From Thiomonas sp. (lineage in GTDB: Bacteria > Pseudomonadota > Gammaproteobacteria > Burkholderiales > Burkholderiaceae_C), in assembly GCA_028706735.1 (NCBI GenBank), contig JAQTVS010000054.1:1-12053 (forward strand): a stretch of 12,053 nt of DNA, written 5' to 3'. Within the stretch, counting starts at the first letter, position 1; the number at the start of each line of letters is the position of its first letter. Below the pieces are notes generated by a model. The model ran no database searches and was not told where the DNA came from. It worked only from the letters and a program-made list of their open reading frames with translations. The position numbers and the translations under genes are program-made. Below are positions 1 through 9,194 of the stretch, piece by piece.

Positions 1-3000
1 CAGATGAGCTCGGCCACTTCGCCGGCCAGGGGGTGCTGGAGGCCGATGTCGTAGCCGTCGTCGAGCTGTTTGCGCACGGCATCGATGATGAAGGGTGGCT
101 GCCAGCCTAACAGGCTCATGCCGAAGCCGCTGAGGGCGTCCACATACTCATTGCCGTCGAGATCCCACATATGGCACCCGGCGGAGCGATTGATGACGAT
201 CTGGTAAATGATTTCCTTGAGCTGCGGGCGGAAGCCGTTGACCACGCGCGGGTCGGCCAGATGCGGACGATGGCGGACGGTGTAGGCCTTGGAAGCCTTG
301 GTGCGCTCGATGTAGCGGCGCATGAAGGCGTCGAGCCGCGCCTGCTGCCGGGCGCTGAGTGTGCCGGTGGGGGTGGTGTGGATGCGGGCGATGGCGCCGA
401 AGGCCTTTTTCACGTCGTACTTGGCGTTGGCGTTCGGGCCTTCGTCATCCGCGGGCGGGGCGCTTGCCGCGGCGGGAGCGGTGTGCGCTGCGGGCGATGG
501 GGCAGGGGGCGTGGCTGCAATCGCTTGGGGGGCGGCGGGCTGAGGCGTTTGGGGCGCGGACTGCGTCTCCGCTACCGTCGGCAGGGTGAACGCTGCGGGC
601 GAGCCTCCGAGCAGGGCGAGTTGCTGCGCCATGAGTTGCATCTGCTGGGTGATGAGCTGCTGCATGAAGGGCGCGTTCGCGGTCATGGTCAGCGCAGCGG
701 GCATGGCTTGCGGGGCGAGGGCGGCGGGCTGGGTCATGGCGAGACCTCCTGCGGGTTGCGCGAGCGGGGTTTGCGGTGCGGCCTGGGGCGCGGCTGCGGG
801 CTGGACGGCGGGTTGGGCCACTTCGGGCGGGAGCTGGCTGTCGATGTGGCGGGCCAGGGCGTCGACGCTGCGGTAGCGTTCCATCAGGTCGCGGAAGGTG
901 ATGGGCAGGGCGAAGTCTTTTTTGATCTGCAGCGCGGCCTGGGTGAGGGTGAGCGAATCGAGCCCCAGTTCGACAAAGGCGGCGGTCGGGTCGGCATCGG
1001 CCAGCTCGACGCCGGAGCTGTCTTCGAACAGGGCGTTGAGGCGGGAGATGAGCGTCGGCAGGCGAGAGGCGGCTTGGTTCATGGCGGCGGTCGTCGGAAT
1101 GGGAAGGGAAGGGGCGGCGCAGTTTGCAGCGCTGGCTGGCGATGCGGCGGGCTGGAATGTGGCTGGCTGGAACGCAGCGGGTTGCGGGCTGGCTTGGGGC
1201 GCCACGGCGGCGTCCAGCCAGTAGCGTTTGCGCTCGAAGGGGTAGGTGGGCAAGAGAACGCGCTGGCGCGGCTCGGCGGCGTCGAACCAGGGGATGTCGT
1301 GCCCAAGCGTCCACAGTTGGCCGACCGCGCTGGCGAGCTGGCGCAGTTCGCTGTCGGCCGCGTCGTGCAGGCTGGGCAGGGCGATGGGCGTTCGTGCGTG
1401 CTGGCGCACCAGGGTGCTGAGCGAACCGCGCGGGCCGCACTCGATGCAGGCCAGATCGGGGTGCGCGCTCAGCGCCGTCTGCACCGCGCTGGAGAAGCGC
1501 ACGGTTTCGCGCAGATGCCTAGCCCAGTACACGGGGTCGGTGGCTTGCTCGGTGGTGAGAGTCTGCCCGGTGCGGGTGGACACAATGGGCCGCTGCGGGG
1601 CTGCACGCGGCACAGCGCGCACGGCGGCCTCGAACGGCGCGAGCGCCGGGTCCATCATGGCGGAATGGAAGGCGTGCGAGGTTTGCAACGGGCGGCTGAC
1701 CACGCCGTCGGCTTCAAGCCGGGCCTGCAGGCGGCCGATGGCCTCGCACGAACCCGCCACCACGCTGGCCTGCGGACCGTTTTCTCCGGCGAGGTCGAGA
1801 TCCGGCTGAAGATAGGGCTGCAGCGCATTGGCCGAGAGCCGCACCGACAACATGGCGCCAGGCGGCTGGGCCTGCATGAGCTGGCCGCGCAGGGCCACCA
1901 GGGCGGCGGCGTCTTCGAGTGAGAACACTCCGGCAAGCACGGCAGCGACGAATTCACCCACCGAGTGGCCGATGAGCACGCTGGGCTGCACTCCGCGCTG
2001 CAGCCACCATTGCGCCAGGGCGTATTCGACGCAGAAGGTCGCGGGCTGGGTGACGGCGGTCGGCTGCAGCGCGGCCGCATCGCCGCCGAACAGCAGCGCC
2101 TTGAGGTCGAACTCGGTGTGGGGCGCAAACGCTGCAAGGGCGTCGTCGAGCGCTTCGTGGAACTCGGGCAGTGCGTCGTAAAGGCCGCTGCCCATCGCCG
2201 CATATTGCGCGCCCTGGCCGGGAAACAGCAGGGCAAGTGGCGGCGGCGAAGCGGGCGCTTTGCGCTGGGCGCGCAGCGGGGTCTGGGAGCGCCCCCGGGG
2301 CTGGACTGCGTCCAGCCCGCCCCCCGAGGGGGACGAGGAAACTTGGGGCGGCCCTGCGTTTCCTTGCGCATCGCGCAGGGCGCGCGTGGCGTCGGCCGCG
2401 TCATCGGCCACCACGATCAGACGATGGGCAAAGGTCTTGCGGCCCACACGCAGGGTGTAGGCGCAATCGCCCAGCGGCGTGTCGGGCTGAGTGGCGAGAT
2501 GCACGGCGAGCTGCTCGGCGGACGCGGCGACGGCGCTTTCGCTGCGGGCCGATAGACGCAGGATGAACGGCCCTTGCGCGGGACTGCTGGGCGCGCGCAG
2601 CGGCGCTTCTTCCAGAACGGCGTGGGCGTTGGTGCCGCCGACGCCGAAACCGCTGACCCCGGCCCGCCTCGGCTGCGCGGTGCGCGGCCAGGGCGTGAGG
2701 TCGGCGTTGACGACGAAGGGTGTTTGCTTCAGCGCGAGCTTGGGATTGGGCGCGGTGAAATGCAGCGTGGCGGGCAGACGTTCGTGCTGCAACGCCAATG
2801 CCGTCTTGATGACCCCGGTGGCGCCCGCGGCGATGACGGTATGGCCGATATTGCTCTTGGCCGAGCCGATGCGGCAGAACTGGTTCTGGGCGGTGAACCG
2901 ACGGAACGCACGGGTGAGCGCTTCGACTTCCACCGGGTCGCCCAGCGGGGTGGCCGTGCCATGCGTTTCAACGTAGCTGATGTCCTGGGGCTCGACGCCG

Positions 3001-6000
3001 GCAGCCGCGAGCGCGGCGGCGACCACGGCGGCCTGCCCATCGACGCTGGGCGCGGTGAAGCTGGCCTTGCCGCCGCCGTCGTTGTTGATGGCGACGCTGC
3101 GGATCAGGGCGTGGATGGTGTCGCCATCGGCCAGGGCGTCAGCCAGGGGTTTGAGCAGCACCACGGCGGCGCCATCGGAGAACACCGTGCCTTGCGCCTG
3201 CGCGTCGAAGGTGCGGGTATGGCCGTCGGGCGAGAGCATCGCGCCCTCTTGGTAGAGATAACCGCTGTCGGGCGGGCAGGTGATGGAAGCGCCACCGGCC
3301 AGCGCCATGCCGCATTGCCCGCTGCGCAGGCTGTCCACGGCCTGGCCAATGGCCACCAGCGAGGTGGAGCAGCCGGTGTGCACGCTGACCGCCGGGCCAG
3401 TGAGGTCAAGGCGGTTGGCGGTGCGGGTGGCGATGTAGTCTTTCTCGTTGGCCAGCATGACCTGGAACTCGCCCAGGCGCTGCACCTTGTCGGGATGGGC
3501 GCTGACATGGCGCTGGAAATAGGTGGCGTTGTACATGCCGGCGAACACGCCCACCGGGGTGGCGGTCTGGCCCGGCACATGGCCCGCGCGCTCCATGCAC
3601 TCCCAGCACAGTTCCAGGAACACGCGCTGCTGAGGGTCCATCAGCTCGGCTTCGAGCGGGCTGATGCCGAAGAACGCGGCGTCGAAATCGGCCACGCCCT
3701 GCAGCACGCCGCGCGCGGCGACGTAGGCCGGATCGGCGCGCAGCGCGGCGGGAATGGCCGGGTCGAGTTCGTCAGGGCGGAAAAAGCGGATGCCTTCGCG
3801 GCCCTGGTCGAGCATGTCCCAGAAGGCCTCCACCGTTGCGGCGCCGGGAAAGCGCCCGGCCATGCCGATGATGGCGATGGGTTGGTCACGCAGGGTGCTG
3901 CTGTGAGCCCCATTGCGGTGGGCGGCGGTCAGGCGGTTGGCGGCGATGCCGACCTGCCCGTCGATCAGGGCGGCGATGCCGCGCGGCGTCGGGTCGCCAA
4001 AGAAGGCGGCGACGGTGAGGTCTGCATGGCCGCGCTGGCGCAGGGCGGCCAGCGCGCGCAACACCAGCAGGGAGTTGCCGCCGAGGGAGAAGAAGTTGTC
4101 ACTCGGATCGACCGCATCCAGCCCGAGCACGTGGGCGAACACGCTGGCCACTTCCTGCGCGGCAGAGGTGTCGTGCGGCTTGGATGGCGGGATGCTCGGT
4201 GCACGCCGCGTGTTGCGCGGCGGCGCTGGCAGGGCCTTGCGGTCGAGCTTGCCATTGAGGGTGACGGGCAGGCGCTCCAGCAGCATGAGGTGCGCGGGCG
4301 CCATGTAGTCGGGCAGGCGGGCGGCGAGGGCGAGGCGCAAGGCCTCTGCGCTGAGCGTCACGCCGGGCTGCTGCACCGCATAGCCCACAAGCTGCGGGCC
4401 GAGCGCGGGGTTTGGGTGAACGGCGACGGCGCAGGTGAGCACGCCGGGCTGCGCAGCCAGCGCGGCCTCGATCTCGCCAAGCTCGATGCGGTAGCCGCGT
4501 ATCTTGATCTGGCCGTCCGCACGTCCGATGAATTCGAGCGCGCCGTCGGGCCGCCAGCACACCAGATCGCCGGTGCGGTAGAGCTTGCCTTGCGGGTTGA
4601 GCGGATCGTCGATGAAGCGGCCGGTGCTCAGCTCGGGCCGGTTGAGGTAGCCGTTGGCCACGCCGCGCCCGCCCACGCACAACTCGCCCACCATGCCGCG
4701 CGGCAGCAGTTCACCGCTGGCGCTGCAGACCAGCACATGCGTGCCCTGGATGGGATGGCCGATGGGAATGGATGGGGTATCTTGTGGCAGGGTGTGGGGG
4801 ATGCGGCAGGTGGCGGTGAAGGTGGTGCACTCGGTGGGGCCGTAGCCGTTGATCAGTGCGGTGTCAGGCAGTGCGTCCAGGGCGCGGCGCACATGGGCGA
4901 CCGACAGCGCCTCGCCGCCGGTGAGCAATTGGGCCAGGCCGCGGAACCAGCGGGGATCGTCATCGACGATGGCGTTGAACAAGGCCGCGGTGAGCCAGGC
5001 GCTGTTGACGCGGTGTGCGGCAATGCTGCGGGCGATTCCGGGGCCGGTGGGGATGGTCTCGTCGTGCAGCACGCAGCAGCCGCCATTCAGCAGCGGCCCC
5101 CAGAGTTCCAGCGTCGAGGCGTCGAAACCCAGCGGGGCGGCGTGGAGCATCACGGTTGATGCGTCGAGGCGCATGAAGCGGGCGTCGCACACCAGCCGCA
5201 GGATGGCGCGGTGCGGGATGGCGATGCCCTTTGGCTCGCCGGTGGAGCCGGAGGTGTACATCACATAAGCGGTGGACTCGGGCGTGCAATTGACGCTGCG
5301 GCGGGCAGAGCGGAATGCGGCATCTTCCAGCAGCGCGCGGGCATCCAGAGCGGGCAGCGGCGCGGGGAACAGGTGTGCTGTATCAGGCTGGGTGAGGGCG
5401 AGCCGGGCCCCGGCGTCGCGCAACATGAAGGCGACGCGCTCAGCGGGAAATTTGGGGTCGATGGGCAGATAGGCGGCGCCCGCCATCAGGATGCCGAGCA
5501 CGGAGGCGATGGACGCCGGGCCGCGGTCGAGCGCGAGGGCGACGACATCGCCCGAGGCGACGCCATGCGCCTGCAGCGCGCCCGCAATCATGCCGGCCTT
5601 CAGATGCAGTTGTGCAGCGCTCCACTCGCCGCCATTCCAGCGCACGGCGGGCGCGTCGGGCTGCGCGGCAAGCATCTGCGCAGCCCGGGCGGGGACGCTG
5701 GACGCGTCGGGCGCGGCGCGTTCGGCGGGATTGAGCGCCAGCAGTTCGGCACGCTGCTCTGCACCGAGCAGATCGAACTGCCCGGCGCGCAGGGACGGAT
5801 CGGCCAGGATGGCTTGCGCTGTCTGGCCGAGGGTGCGCAGCAGGGCCTGGACGAATGCTTCGGGGTGCAGGCCGCTGGACACGAGTTGCAAGCGGCCTTC
5901 CCGTGCATCGGCCATGAGGAGCAGCGCGGACGGGTAATGGGCGAGCGATTCGGCTTCTCGCGCCGGGTCGGCCAGCCAGACGAGGTCGATCGCGTCTGGG

Positions 6001-6323
6001 TCAACCGGGGCGGCGGCCTGGGCGGAGGGGTTGTTTGCCCAGAGCGCGTTTGCGCGGTCGATGATGCTTTGCGCCACATCGCTCGCCGCACAGCCGAACA
6101 CGCAGGGTGCAGCCTTTGCAGGCAGCACGAGCAAGGCGCATTCGCTGCCGCACAGGCGATGCATCACTATGGCTGCTGCGGCCAGCCATGCGCTTTGCGC
6201 CGGTTCTTTTGCGGGTTTCAGCGACGCACGAAACGGCCTGCGCAGCGATGCCGGCACATGCGGCGCAAGCGCACCCAGACGATTCTGGTGAAAGCCGCTG
6301 TTGTTGTCGGTTGAGTTGCGCAC
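1..6323 (-). CDS. Hybrid NRPS-PKS with in-line aminotransferase (A-PCP-KS-AT-ACP-AMT), 3' end outside window
   Basis: The reading frame is uninterrupted from a GTG at 6323 to the left edge (at least 2107 residues). Residues 1-200 resemble the C-terminal half of a condensation domain and have no HHxxxDG. The A domain (about 205-700) shows AAYLPIDP near 285, [11 protein letters not shown] at 356, NGYGPTE at 492-498 and NGKLDRK at 690. The PCP has LGGNSL with Ser751. The KS (about 815-1240) has catalytic Cys985 (VHTGCSTS), His1121 (ETHGTAT) and His1161 (NIGHTV). The AT has GQGAQ at 1369, GHSVGEF with Ser1454 and HAFH at 1550, the usual malonyl-CoA signature. The ACP has LGLDSL with Ser1790. After a Pro/Ala/Gln linker comes an AMT (from about 1969, [10 protein letters not shown] at 2053), cut before its PLP lysine. 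No KR, DH or MT lies between AT and ACP. The ACP-AMT part recalls McyE and the MycA/ItuA synthases. Family and domain order are secure; product and downstream modules are unknown. Confidence 0.95.
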   Translation of the reverse strand, partial: MRNSTDNNSGFHQNRLGALAPHVPASLRRPFRASLKPAKEPAQSAWLAAAAIVMHRLCGSECALLVLPAKAAPCVFGCAASDVAQSIIDRANALWANNPSAQAAAPVDPDAIDLVWLADPAREAESLAHYPSALLLMADAREGRLQLVSSGLHPEAFVQALLRTLGQTAQAILADPSLRAGQFDLLGAEQRAELLALNPAERAAPDASSVPARAAQMLAAQPDAPAVRWNGGEWSAAQLHLKAGMIAGALQAHGVASGDVVALALDRGPASIASVLGILMAGAAYLPIDPKFPAERVAFMLRDAGARLALTQPDTAHLFPAPLPALDARALLEDAAFRSARRSVNCTPESTAYVMYTSGSTGEPKGIAIPHRAILRLVCDARFMRLDASTVMLHAAPLGFDASTLELWGPLLNGGCCVLHDETIPTGPGIARSIAAHRVNSAWLTAALFNAIVDDDPRWFRGLAQLLTGGEALSVAHVRRALDALPDTALINGYGPTECTTFTATCRIPHTLPQDTPSIPIGHPIQGTHVLVCSASGELLPRGMVGELCVGGRGVANGYLNRPELSTGRFIDDPLNPQGKLYRTGDLVCWRPDGALEFIGRADGQIKIRGYRIELGEIEAALAAQPGVLTCAVAVHPNPALGPQLVGYAVQQPGVTLSAEALRLALAARLPDYMAPAHLMLLERLPVTLNGKLDRKALPAPPRNTRRAPSIPPSKPHDTSAAQEVASVFAHVLGLDAVDPSDNFFSLGGNSLLVLRALAALRQRGHADLTVAAFFGDPTPRGIAALIDGQVGIAANRLTAAHRNGAHSSTLRDQPIAIIGMAGRFPGAATVEAFWDMLDQGREGIRFFRPDELDPAIPAALRADPAYVAARGVLQGVADFDAAFFGISPLEAELMDPQQRVFLELCWECMERAGHVPGQTATPVGVFAGMYNATYFQRHVSAHPDKVQRLGEFQVMLANEKDYIATRTANRLDLTGPAVSVHTGCSTSLVAIGQAVDSLRSGQCGMALAGGASITCPPDSGYLYQEGAMLSPDGHTRTFDAQAQGTVFSDGAAVVLLKPLADALADGDTIHALIRSVAINNDGGGKASFTAPSVDGQAAVVAAALAAAGVEPQDISYVETHGTATPLGDPVEVEALTRAFRRFTAQNQFCRIGSAKSNIGHTVIAAGATGVIKTALALQHERLPATLHFTAPNPKLALKQTPFVVNADLTPWPRTAQPRRAGVSGFGVGGTNAHAVLEEAPLRAPSSPAQGPFILRLSARSESAVAASAEQLAVHLATQPDTPLGDCAYTLRVGRKTFAHRLIVVADDAADATRALRDAQGNAGPPQVSSSPSGGGLDAVQPRGRSQTPLRAQRKAPASPPPLALLFPGQGAQYAAMGSGLYDALPEFHEALDDALAAFAPHTEFDLKALLFGGDAAALQPTAVTQPATFCVEYALAQWWLQRGVQPSVLIGHSVGEFVAAVLAGVFSLEDAAALVALRGQLMQAQPPGAMLSVRLSANALQPYLQPDLDLAGENGPQASVVAGSCEAIGRLQARLEADGVVSRPLQTSHAFHSAMMDPALAPFEAAVRAVPRAAPQRPIVSTRTGQTLTTEQATDPVYWARHLRETVRFSSAVQTALSAHPDLACIECGPRGSLSTLVRQHARTPIALPSLHDAADSELRQLASAVGQLWTLGHDIPWFDAAEPRQRVLLPTYPFERKRYWLDAAVAPQASPQPAAFQPATFQPAASPASAANCAAPSLPIPTTAAMNQAASRLPTLISRLNALFEDSSGVELADADPTAAFVELGLDSLTLTQAALQIKKDFALPITFRDLMERYRSVDALARHIDSQLPPEVAQPAVQPAAAPQAAPQTPLAQPAGGLAMTQPAALAPQAMPAALTMTANAPFMQQLITQQMQLMAQQLALLGGSPAAFTLPTVAETQSAPQTPQPAAPQAIAATPPAPSPAAHTAPAAASAPPADDEGPNANAKYDVKKAFGAIARIHTTPTGTLSARQQARLDAFMRRYIERTKASKAYTVRHRPHLADPRVVNGFRPQLKEIIYQIVINRSAGCHMWDLDGNEYVDALSGFGMSLLGWQPPFIIDAVRKQLDDGYDIGLQHPLAGEVAELI
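1143..1184 (-). repeat. 15-bp tandem repeat encoding QPA(A/T)F in the AT-ACP linker
   Basis: The post-AT linker of the megasynthase contains the peptide unit Gln-Pro-Ala-Ala/Thr-Phe twice and the start of a third copy, from nearly identical 15-bp units. It is a flexible inter-domain linker and probably varies in length between strains. Confidence 0.6.
2285..2355. repeat. REP-like palindromic element inside the NRPS-PKS gene
   Basis: Three dyads follow one another: GCCCC/GGGGC (2291-2295 with 2297-2301), the perfect 8-bp arms GGCTGGAC/GTCCAGCC (2299-2306 with 2310-2317, 3-nt loop), and CCCCC/GGGGG (2320-2324 with 2328-2332). The block is in frame and encodes residues of about 1324-1348, a Ser/Gly/Pro/Arg-rich stretch between the post-KS linker and the AT motif GQGAQ. 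From memory this looks like palindromic elements that occur in many copies between genes in Burkholderiales. Copy number could not be tested here, so the dyads are observed and the REP identity is inferred. Confidence 0.55.
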
Positions 6324-6331
6324 GGAGACCG

Positions 6332-6338
6332 CCTTCCT
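6332..6338 (-). promoter_or_regulatory. Shine-Dalgarno site of the NRPS-PKS gene, fixing a GTG start
   Basis: On the minus strand AGGAAGG stands 8 nt before GTG (6323-6321). This GTG is the first ATG/GTG/TTG after the in-frame stop at 6407-6405. The first in-frame ATG lies far downstream at 6164 and has no ribosome binding site in front of it, so GTG is the preferred start. Confidence 0.75.
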
Positions 6339-6379
6339 GGTGCGGAAAGACCGTGTCGAACCCCCGTCCGGCAGATTCT

Positions 6380-6408
6380 TTCCTACGTTCGAATTGCACT
6401 GCGCTCAA
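6380..6408 (-). promoter_or_regulatory. Possible sigma-70-like promoter for the NRPS-PKS gene
   Basis: Reading the minus strand, TTGAGC (6408-6403) and TAGGAA (6385-6380) are separated by 17 bp and lie about 57 bp before the GTG start. Each hexamer matches its consensus only partly (four and three of six). The gap after the terminator-like hairpin is where a promoter would be needed. A GG-N10-GC sigma-54 pattern, which would fit PEP-CTERM regulation, was looked for in this gap and not found. Confidence 0.2.
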
Positions 6409-6491
6409 GCCAGGTTGGCTAGTCCCTAACTTGGGGTGAATGACCATCAAGACGTCAATTTCGGGAATTTTTCACCAGATGGCCACAAATG

Positions 6492-6518
6492 AAAACGCCC
6501 CGACAGGGGAGCGAGGCG
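6492..6518 (-). terminator. Rho-independent terminator-like hairpin after the tyrosine kinase gene
   Basis: On the minus strand the segment has pairing CGCCTC/GGGGCG (6518-6513 with 6501-6496) or an inner CCCC/GGGG hairpin (6509-6506 with 6501-6498), followed directly by TTTT (6495-6492). It begins 15 bp after the kinase stop codon. The T-run is short, so termination may be partial. The remaining gap to the NRPS-PKS start (6324-6491) holds no convincing gene. Confidence 0.6.
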
Positions 6519-6532
6519 CCCGGACGGAAGGG

Positions 6533-7468
6533 TCAGTAGGCGTAATAGCCGTAGGGCGAACCGGCCTTGGGCCCGCGGCTCTGGTTGAGCAGGGTGAACA
6601 CCATGGGATGGTCTTGCAGCATGCCAAGGGACTGTTGCACAGTGCCCTGGTGGGTGCGCCCGGCTTGCACCACGAACAGAATCTGCCCGGCGTGCAGTGA
6701 CAGGGCGCGCGCCTCGGCGGAGGGCAGCAGCGGCGGGGCGTCGAGAATGATGACGCGGTCGCGGTAACGGTGCGCCATTTCTTCCAGCAGCAGGTCCATC
6801 GAGGCGCTGGCGAACAGCTCGGTGGCTTGCGCGTTGGGTGTGCCTACCGGCAGGACGGCCAGCTTGGGTACGTTGGTGGCGAGGATGAGATCGGACAGGT
6901 CGAGATCGGGGTGGAGCAATTTGTCGATTAACCCCTGTGCCGGGGCGATGCCCAGACGTTCAAGCAGGGAACTGCGAGAGGGGTCGGCATCGACCAGCAG
7001 CACGGTGTGGTTGAGCTCTGCCGCGATGCTCATGGCCAGGTTGGCCGCGACGAAGGTCTTGCCTTCGCCGGGCAGTGAGCTGGTGACCATGATCAGGTTC
7101 GGGCGGTCGATCTTGCCAGCGGCTGATCCGGTGATGTTGCCAAGCAGCGGACGCTTGACCACGCGGAACTCGTCCACCAGCAGGGAACGTGTGGCATGGG
7201 GCACGATATAGCCCTGCGCCGCCAGCTTGTTGAGGTCGATCTCCACCTGCTTGGAGCGCGTGCCCATGTCCTGCGGCTTGGCCGCTGGCGGAGGCGGCTC
7301 AGCCGGTTTCACCGCGGTCGGCAGCGGACGCACGCTGCTCGGCTGCAGCAGTGGCGGTCCGGCGGGTGCGGCTGCGCCTTCAACGTTTGGGGTTGCGGCC
7401 CAGGGCACATCCACCCCTGCGGCGCGGAGTTCTTCGAGTCGTTTGACGGCTTGTTCGATGGTGCTCAT
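6533..7468 (-). CDS. XrtA-type exopolysaccharide tyrosine autokinase (BY-kinase, TIGR03018-like)
   Basis: This 311-residue cytoplasmic P-loop protein has the marks of a bacterial tyrosine kinase: Walker A LPGEGKT at 132-138 (Lys137), Walker A' VLLVDADP at 156-163, Walker B VIILDAPP at 239-246, and a C-terminal tyrosine cluster (Tyr306, 308, 309, 311) that is the usual autophosphorylation tail. The first 85 residues are a Pro/Ala-rich leader and a linker. Such kinases work with a separate Wzz-like membrane partner, here encoded just upstream, and their phosphorylation cycle sets polymer length and export. The ATG is chosen because AAGGA lies 5 nt before it. That site overlaps the upstream gene's TAA stop and the gap is 8 bp, which points to translational coupling. 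It is the last gene before the hairpin at 6492-6518. The family call is firm; EPS type is not known. Confidence 0.93.
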   Translation of the reverse strand: MSTIEQAVKRLEELRAAGVDVPWAATPNVEGAAAPAGPPLLQPSSVRPLPTAVKPAEPPPPAAKPQDMGTRSKQVEIDLNKLAAQGYIVPHATRSLLVDEFRVVKRPLLGNITGSAAGKIDRPNLIMVTSSLPGEGKTFVAANLAMSIAAELNHTVLLVDADPSRSSLLERLGIAPAQGLIDKLLHPDLDLSDLILATNVPKLAVLPVGTPNAQATELFASASMDLLLEEMAHRYRDRVIILDAPPLLPSAEARALSLHAGQILFVVQAGRTHQGTVQQSLGMLQDHPMVFTLLNQSRGPKAGSPYGYYAY

Positions 7469-7476
7469 GGTGGTCC

Positions 7477-9084
7477 TTAGACGCCAGCCTGCCGAGTGAA
7501 ATGCGACCAGATCGCCCAGAGCAGGCCGATCACGATCATTCCGGCAATGCTGAACGCCAGGTTCAGATTATTCCGCTTGTCACGGCTGAGGATTTCCGGC
7601 GAATTCAACATGGAAATACTGCCAAGGACCGGGCGGTCAATGGTTTCGCGCAAATGCCGCGGGCTGTGGAAGGTCGGCATGATTTGCGACACCACGAAGC
7701 TGGCAACCACGCCACAGGCCAGGGAGAAAAATACCAGCAGCGCAATCAACATGGGTTTGCTGGGAAACAGCGGGTGCTGCTCCACCCGCGGCGGATCGAC
7801 CACACGGAACACCGCGAGCTGCGATGACGCATCCACGCTTTGCGTCAGCCCGGCAGACTGGCGGCGGGCGACGAGGTCGTCGTAGCTCTTGCGGATGACG
7901 TCGTAGCCGCGCATCAGGCTGGCGTATTGCTGATCGAGCGCGGGCATCTGCCCGGCCTGGCTGCGCAGTTGATTCAGCCGCGACTGCGCCTCGGCCACCT
8001 GGGCCTGGAGCGACGCCACGTTGGCATCTGCCTGAGCGACCTGGACACGCAGTTGCTGGTAGGCCGGGTTGGCGGTGCTGAGCAGATTGCTGGCCGGAGC
8101 CTGCGCCGCAGCTTGGGCGGGGTGTTCAGCGGCGGCTCTCAGACGGGATTTCTTTTCCGCCTCCAGCCGGGCCAGCGTCTGGCGGGCGCTGATGACGTCG
8201 GGATAGTCATTGGTGTAGCGCTGCAGCAGGTCGTCGAGCCGGTTGCGCTGGGTCTGGATCTGGCGTTCGACGTCCAGAACGTCTGCGGGGACGGTCTGGC
8301 CAGACGGGGTGACTGCCGTTGCGCCGAGATAGGGCGAGGTGATCGTGATGGTGGGCGACTCGCCGCGCATCTGGCCGCTGATGGCATTGCGCGCAGCGAT
8401 GGCGGCGCTGAGTTGCCCCTGCATTTGCGACAGCTGATCGGAAGCCTGGTTGACGCGGGTGTAGTAGTCGACATTGGCCGCGCCGGAGTAGCCGGGATGC
8501 GCGGTCTTGAAGTCCTTGAGCTTTTGCTCGGCCGCGCTGAGCTGGCGCCCGTAGTCGGCCACCTGGGCATCGAGGAAGTTCAGCGCCTGCTGGGTGTCCT
8601 GCTGCTTGCCGCCGATGCCGGAGGTGAGAAACATATTGACCAGATCCTGCACCACGCCCAGTGCGACTTTCGGATCGCTGTTGACGTAGCTGACGCTGTA
8701 GAGGTTTTCACGCGCATTGATGCCGAGCTTGATGCTCTTGAGCAGTTGATCGACCGTGCGGTTGACAGCATCCGGCTTGCCATCATTGACCGCCAGATGC
8801 TTTTCGCGCACAAGCCGTTCCAGGTTGGGTCGGGCGAGCAGAGTGCGCGCCACCATGGCGACCTGTTCGTCGATATTGGGCTGGACGGTGAGGCCCTGCA
8901 TCAAGGGTTTGAGCAGGGTCTGGGTGTCCACATACACCCGCGCGGAGGCCATATAGCGTTCGTGGAACATGGCCACGCCGACACCGCCCAGCAGCAGGAC
9001 CACCCAGGCGGTGATCAGGCCGACCCAACGCCTGTCCCACATGCCGGGGAGGAGGTTGAAGAGAGGGCGCAGTAAATCATTCAT
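7477..9084 (-). CDS. XrtA-system polysaccharide chain-length determinant (Wzz/GNVR family, TIGR03007-like)
   Basis: This 535-residue inner-membrane polysaccharide co-polymerase has a first membrane helix at about 20-40, a long periplasmic part with heptad-like coiled-coil stretches (roughly 165-240, 270-320 and 345-410), and the Pro-rich VVDPPRVEQHPLFPSKP motif at 428-444 ahead of a second helix (about 445-467). A third hydrophobic segment lies at about 508-527. Proteins of this class control chain length and pair with the tyrosine kinase encoded next. The ATG at 9084 has no good Shine-Dalgarno (the sequence before it is CAAAGCAACACC) and overlaps the TGA of a 37-codon ORF as ATGA, so its translation is probably coupled to that ORF or to readthrough of ribosomes from upstream. 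I see no frameshift or damage. Confidence 0.93.
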   Translation of the reverse strand: MNDLLRPLFNLLPGMWDRRWVGLITAWVVLLLGGVGVAMFHERYMASARVYVDTQTLLKPLMQGLTVQPNIDEQVAMVARTLLARPNLERLVREKHLAVNDGKPDAVNRTVDQLLKSIKLGINARENLYSVSYVNSDPKVALGVVQDLVNMFLTSGIGGKQQDTQQALNFLDAQVADYGRQLSAAEQKLKDFKTAHPGYSGAANVDYYTRVNQASDQLSQMQGQLSAAIAARNAISGQMRGESPTITITSPYLGATAVTPSGQTVPADVLDVERQIQTQRNRLDDLLQRYTNDYPDVISARQTLARLEAEKKSRLRAAAEHPAQAAAQAPASNLLSTANPAYQQLRVQVAQADANVASLQAQVAEAQSRLNQLRSQAGQMPALDQQYASLMRGYDVIRKSYDDLVARRQSAGLTQSVDASSQLAVFRVVDPPRVEQHPLFPSKPMLIALLVFFSLACGVVASFVVSQIMPTFHSPRHLRETIDRPVLGSISMLNSPEILSRDKRNNLNLAFSIAGMIVIGLLWAIWSHFTRQAGV

Positions 9085-9194
9085 GGTGTTGCTTTGCGTA
9101 GAGAGGGGAGATGCGGGGCGCGAGTTCCGTGCGCTGGCGCGTTGAGCGCATTTTGTGCGGGCTCTGCGAAGTTGTCTGGATGCTCAGGAATCAT
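9081..9194 (-). CDS. Candidate 37-residue ORF bridging the ATPase-fusion and chain-length genes
   Basis: The ORF starts at an ATG whose last two bases belong to the TGA of the upstream fusion gene (ATGA, 9194-9191), and its own TGA overlaps the ATG of the chain-length gene in the same way (9084-9081). A strong GGAGG lies 7 nt before the ATG. The peptide begins MIPEHPDNF, is rich in Pro and Ala, ends with a basic LRKATP, and has no membrane segment, signal peptide or motif I recognise. It may be a real small protein, or a coupling ORF whose job is to hand ribosomes to the chain-length gene, which lacks a good site of its own. Translation is inferred from the signals only; it could also be chance in a 106-bp spacer. 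Confidence 0.5.
   Translation of the reverse strand: MIPEHPDNFAEPAQNALNAPAHGTRAPHLPSLRKATP

Noticed and set aside
2574..5159. Very long plus-strand open frame (861 codons), with similar ones at 171-1922 and 5211-6314
   Set aside because: They lie in exact codon register opposite the NRPS-PKS gene, where high-GC codon use removes antisense stops. Their translations are Gly/Arg/His/Ala-rich with no recognisable domain, while the minus frame carries all the catalytic motifs.
6001..6450. Minus-strand ORF of 149 codons starting in the gap before the NRPS-PKS gene
   Set aside because: It is out of frame with the NRPS-PKS start and overlaps it heavily. Its Arg/Cys-rich translation has no recognisable features and no good ribosome binding site was seen at its ATG.
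6380..6480. Possible sigma-54 (GG-N10-GC) promoter or CRISPR/attachment-like repeats in the AT-richer gap
   Set aside because: No correctly spaced GG/GC pair was found, and only a loose AATT-type imperfect palindrome is present near 6457-6472.
6440..6700. Plus-strand ORF beginning MTIKTSISGIF in the intergenic gap
   Set aside because: Most of its length is antisense to the kinase C-terminus, it crosses the terminator hairpin, and it has no recognisable domain.
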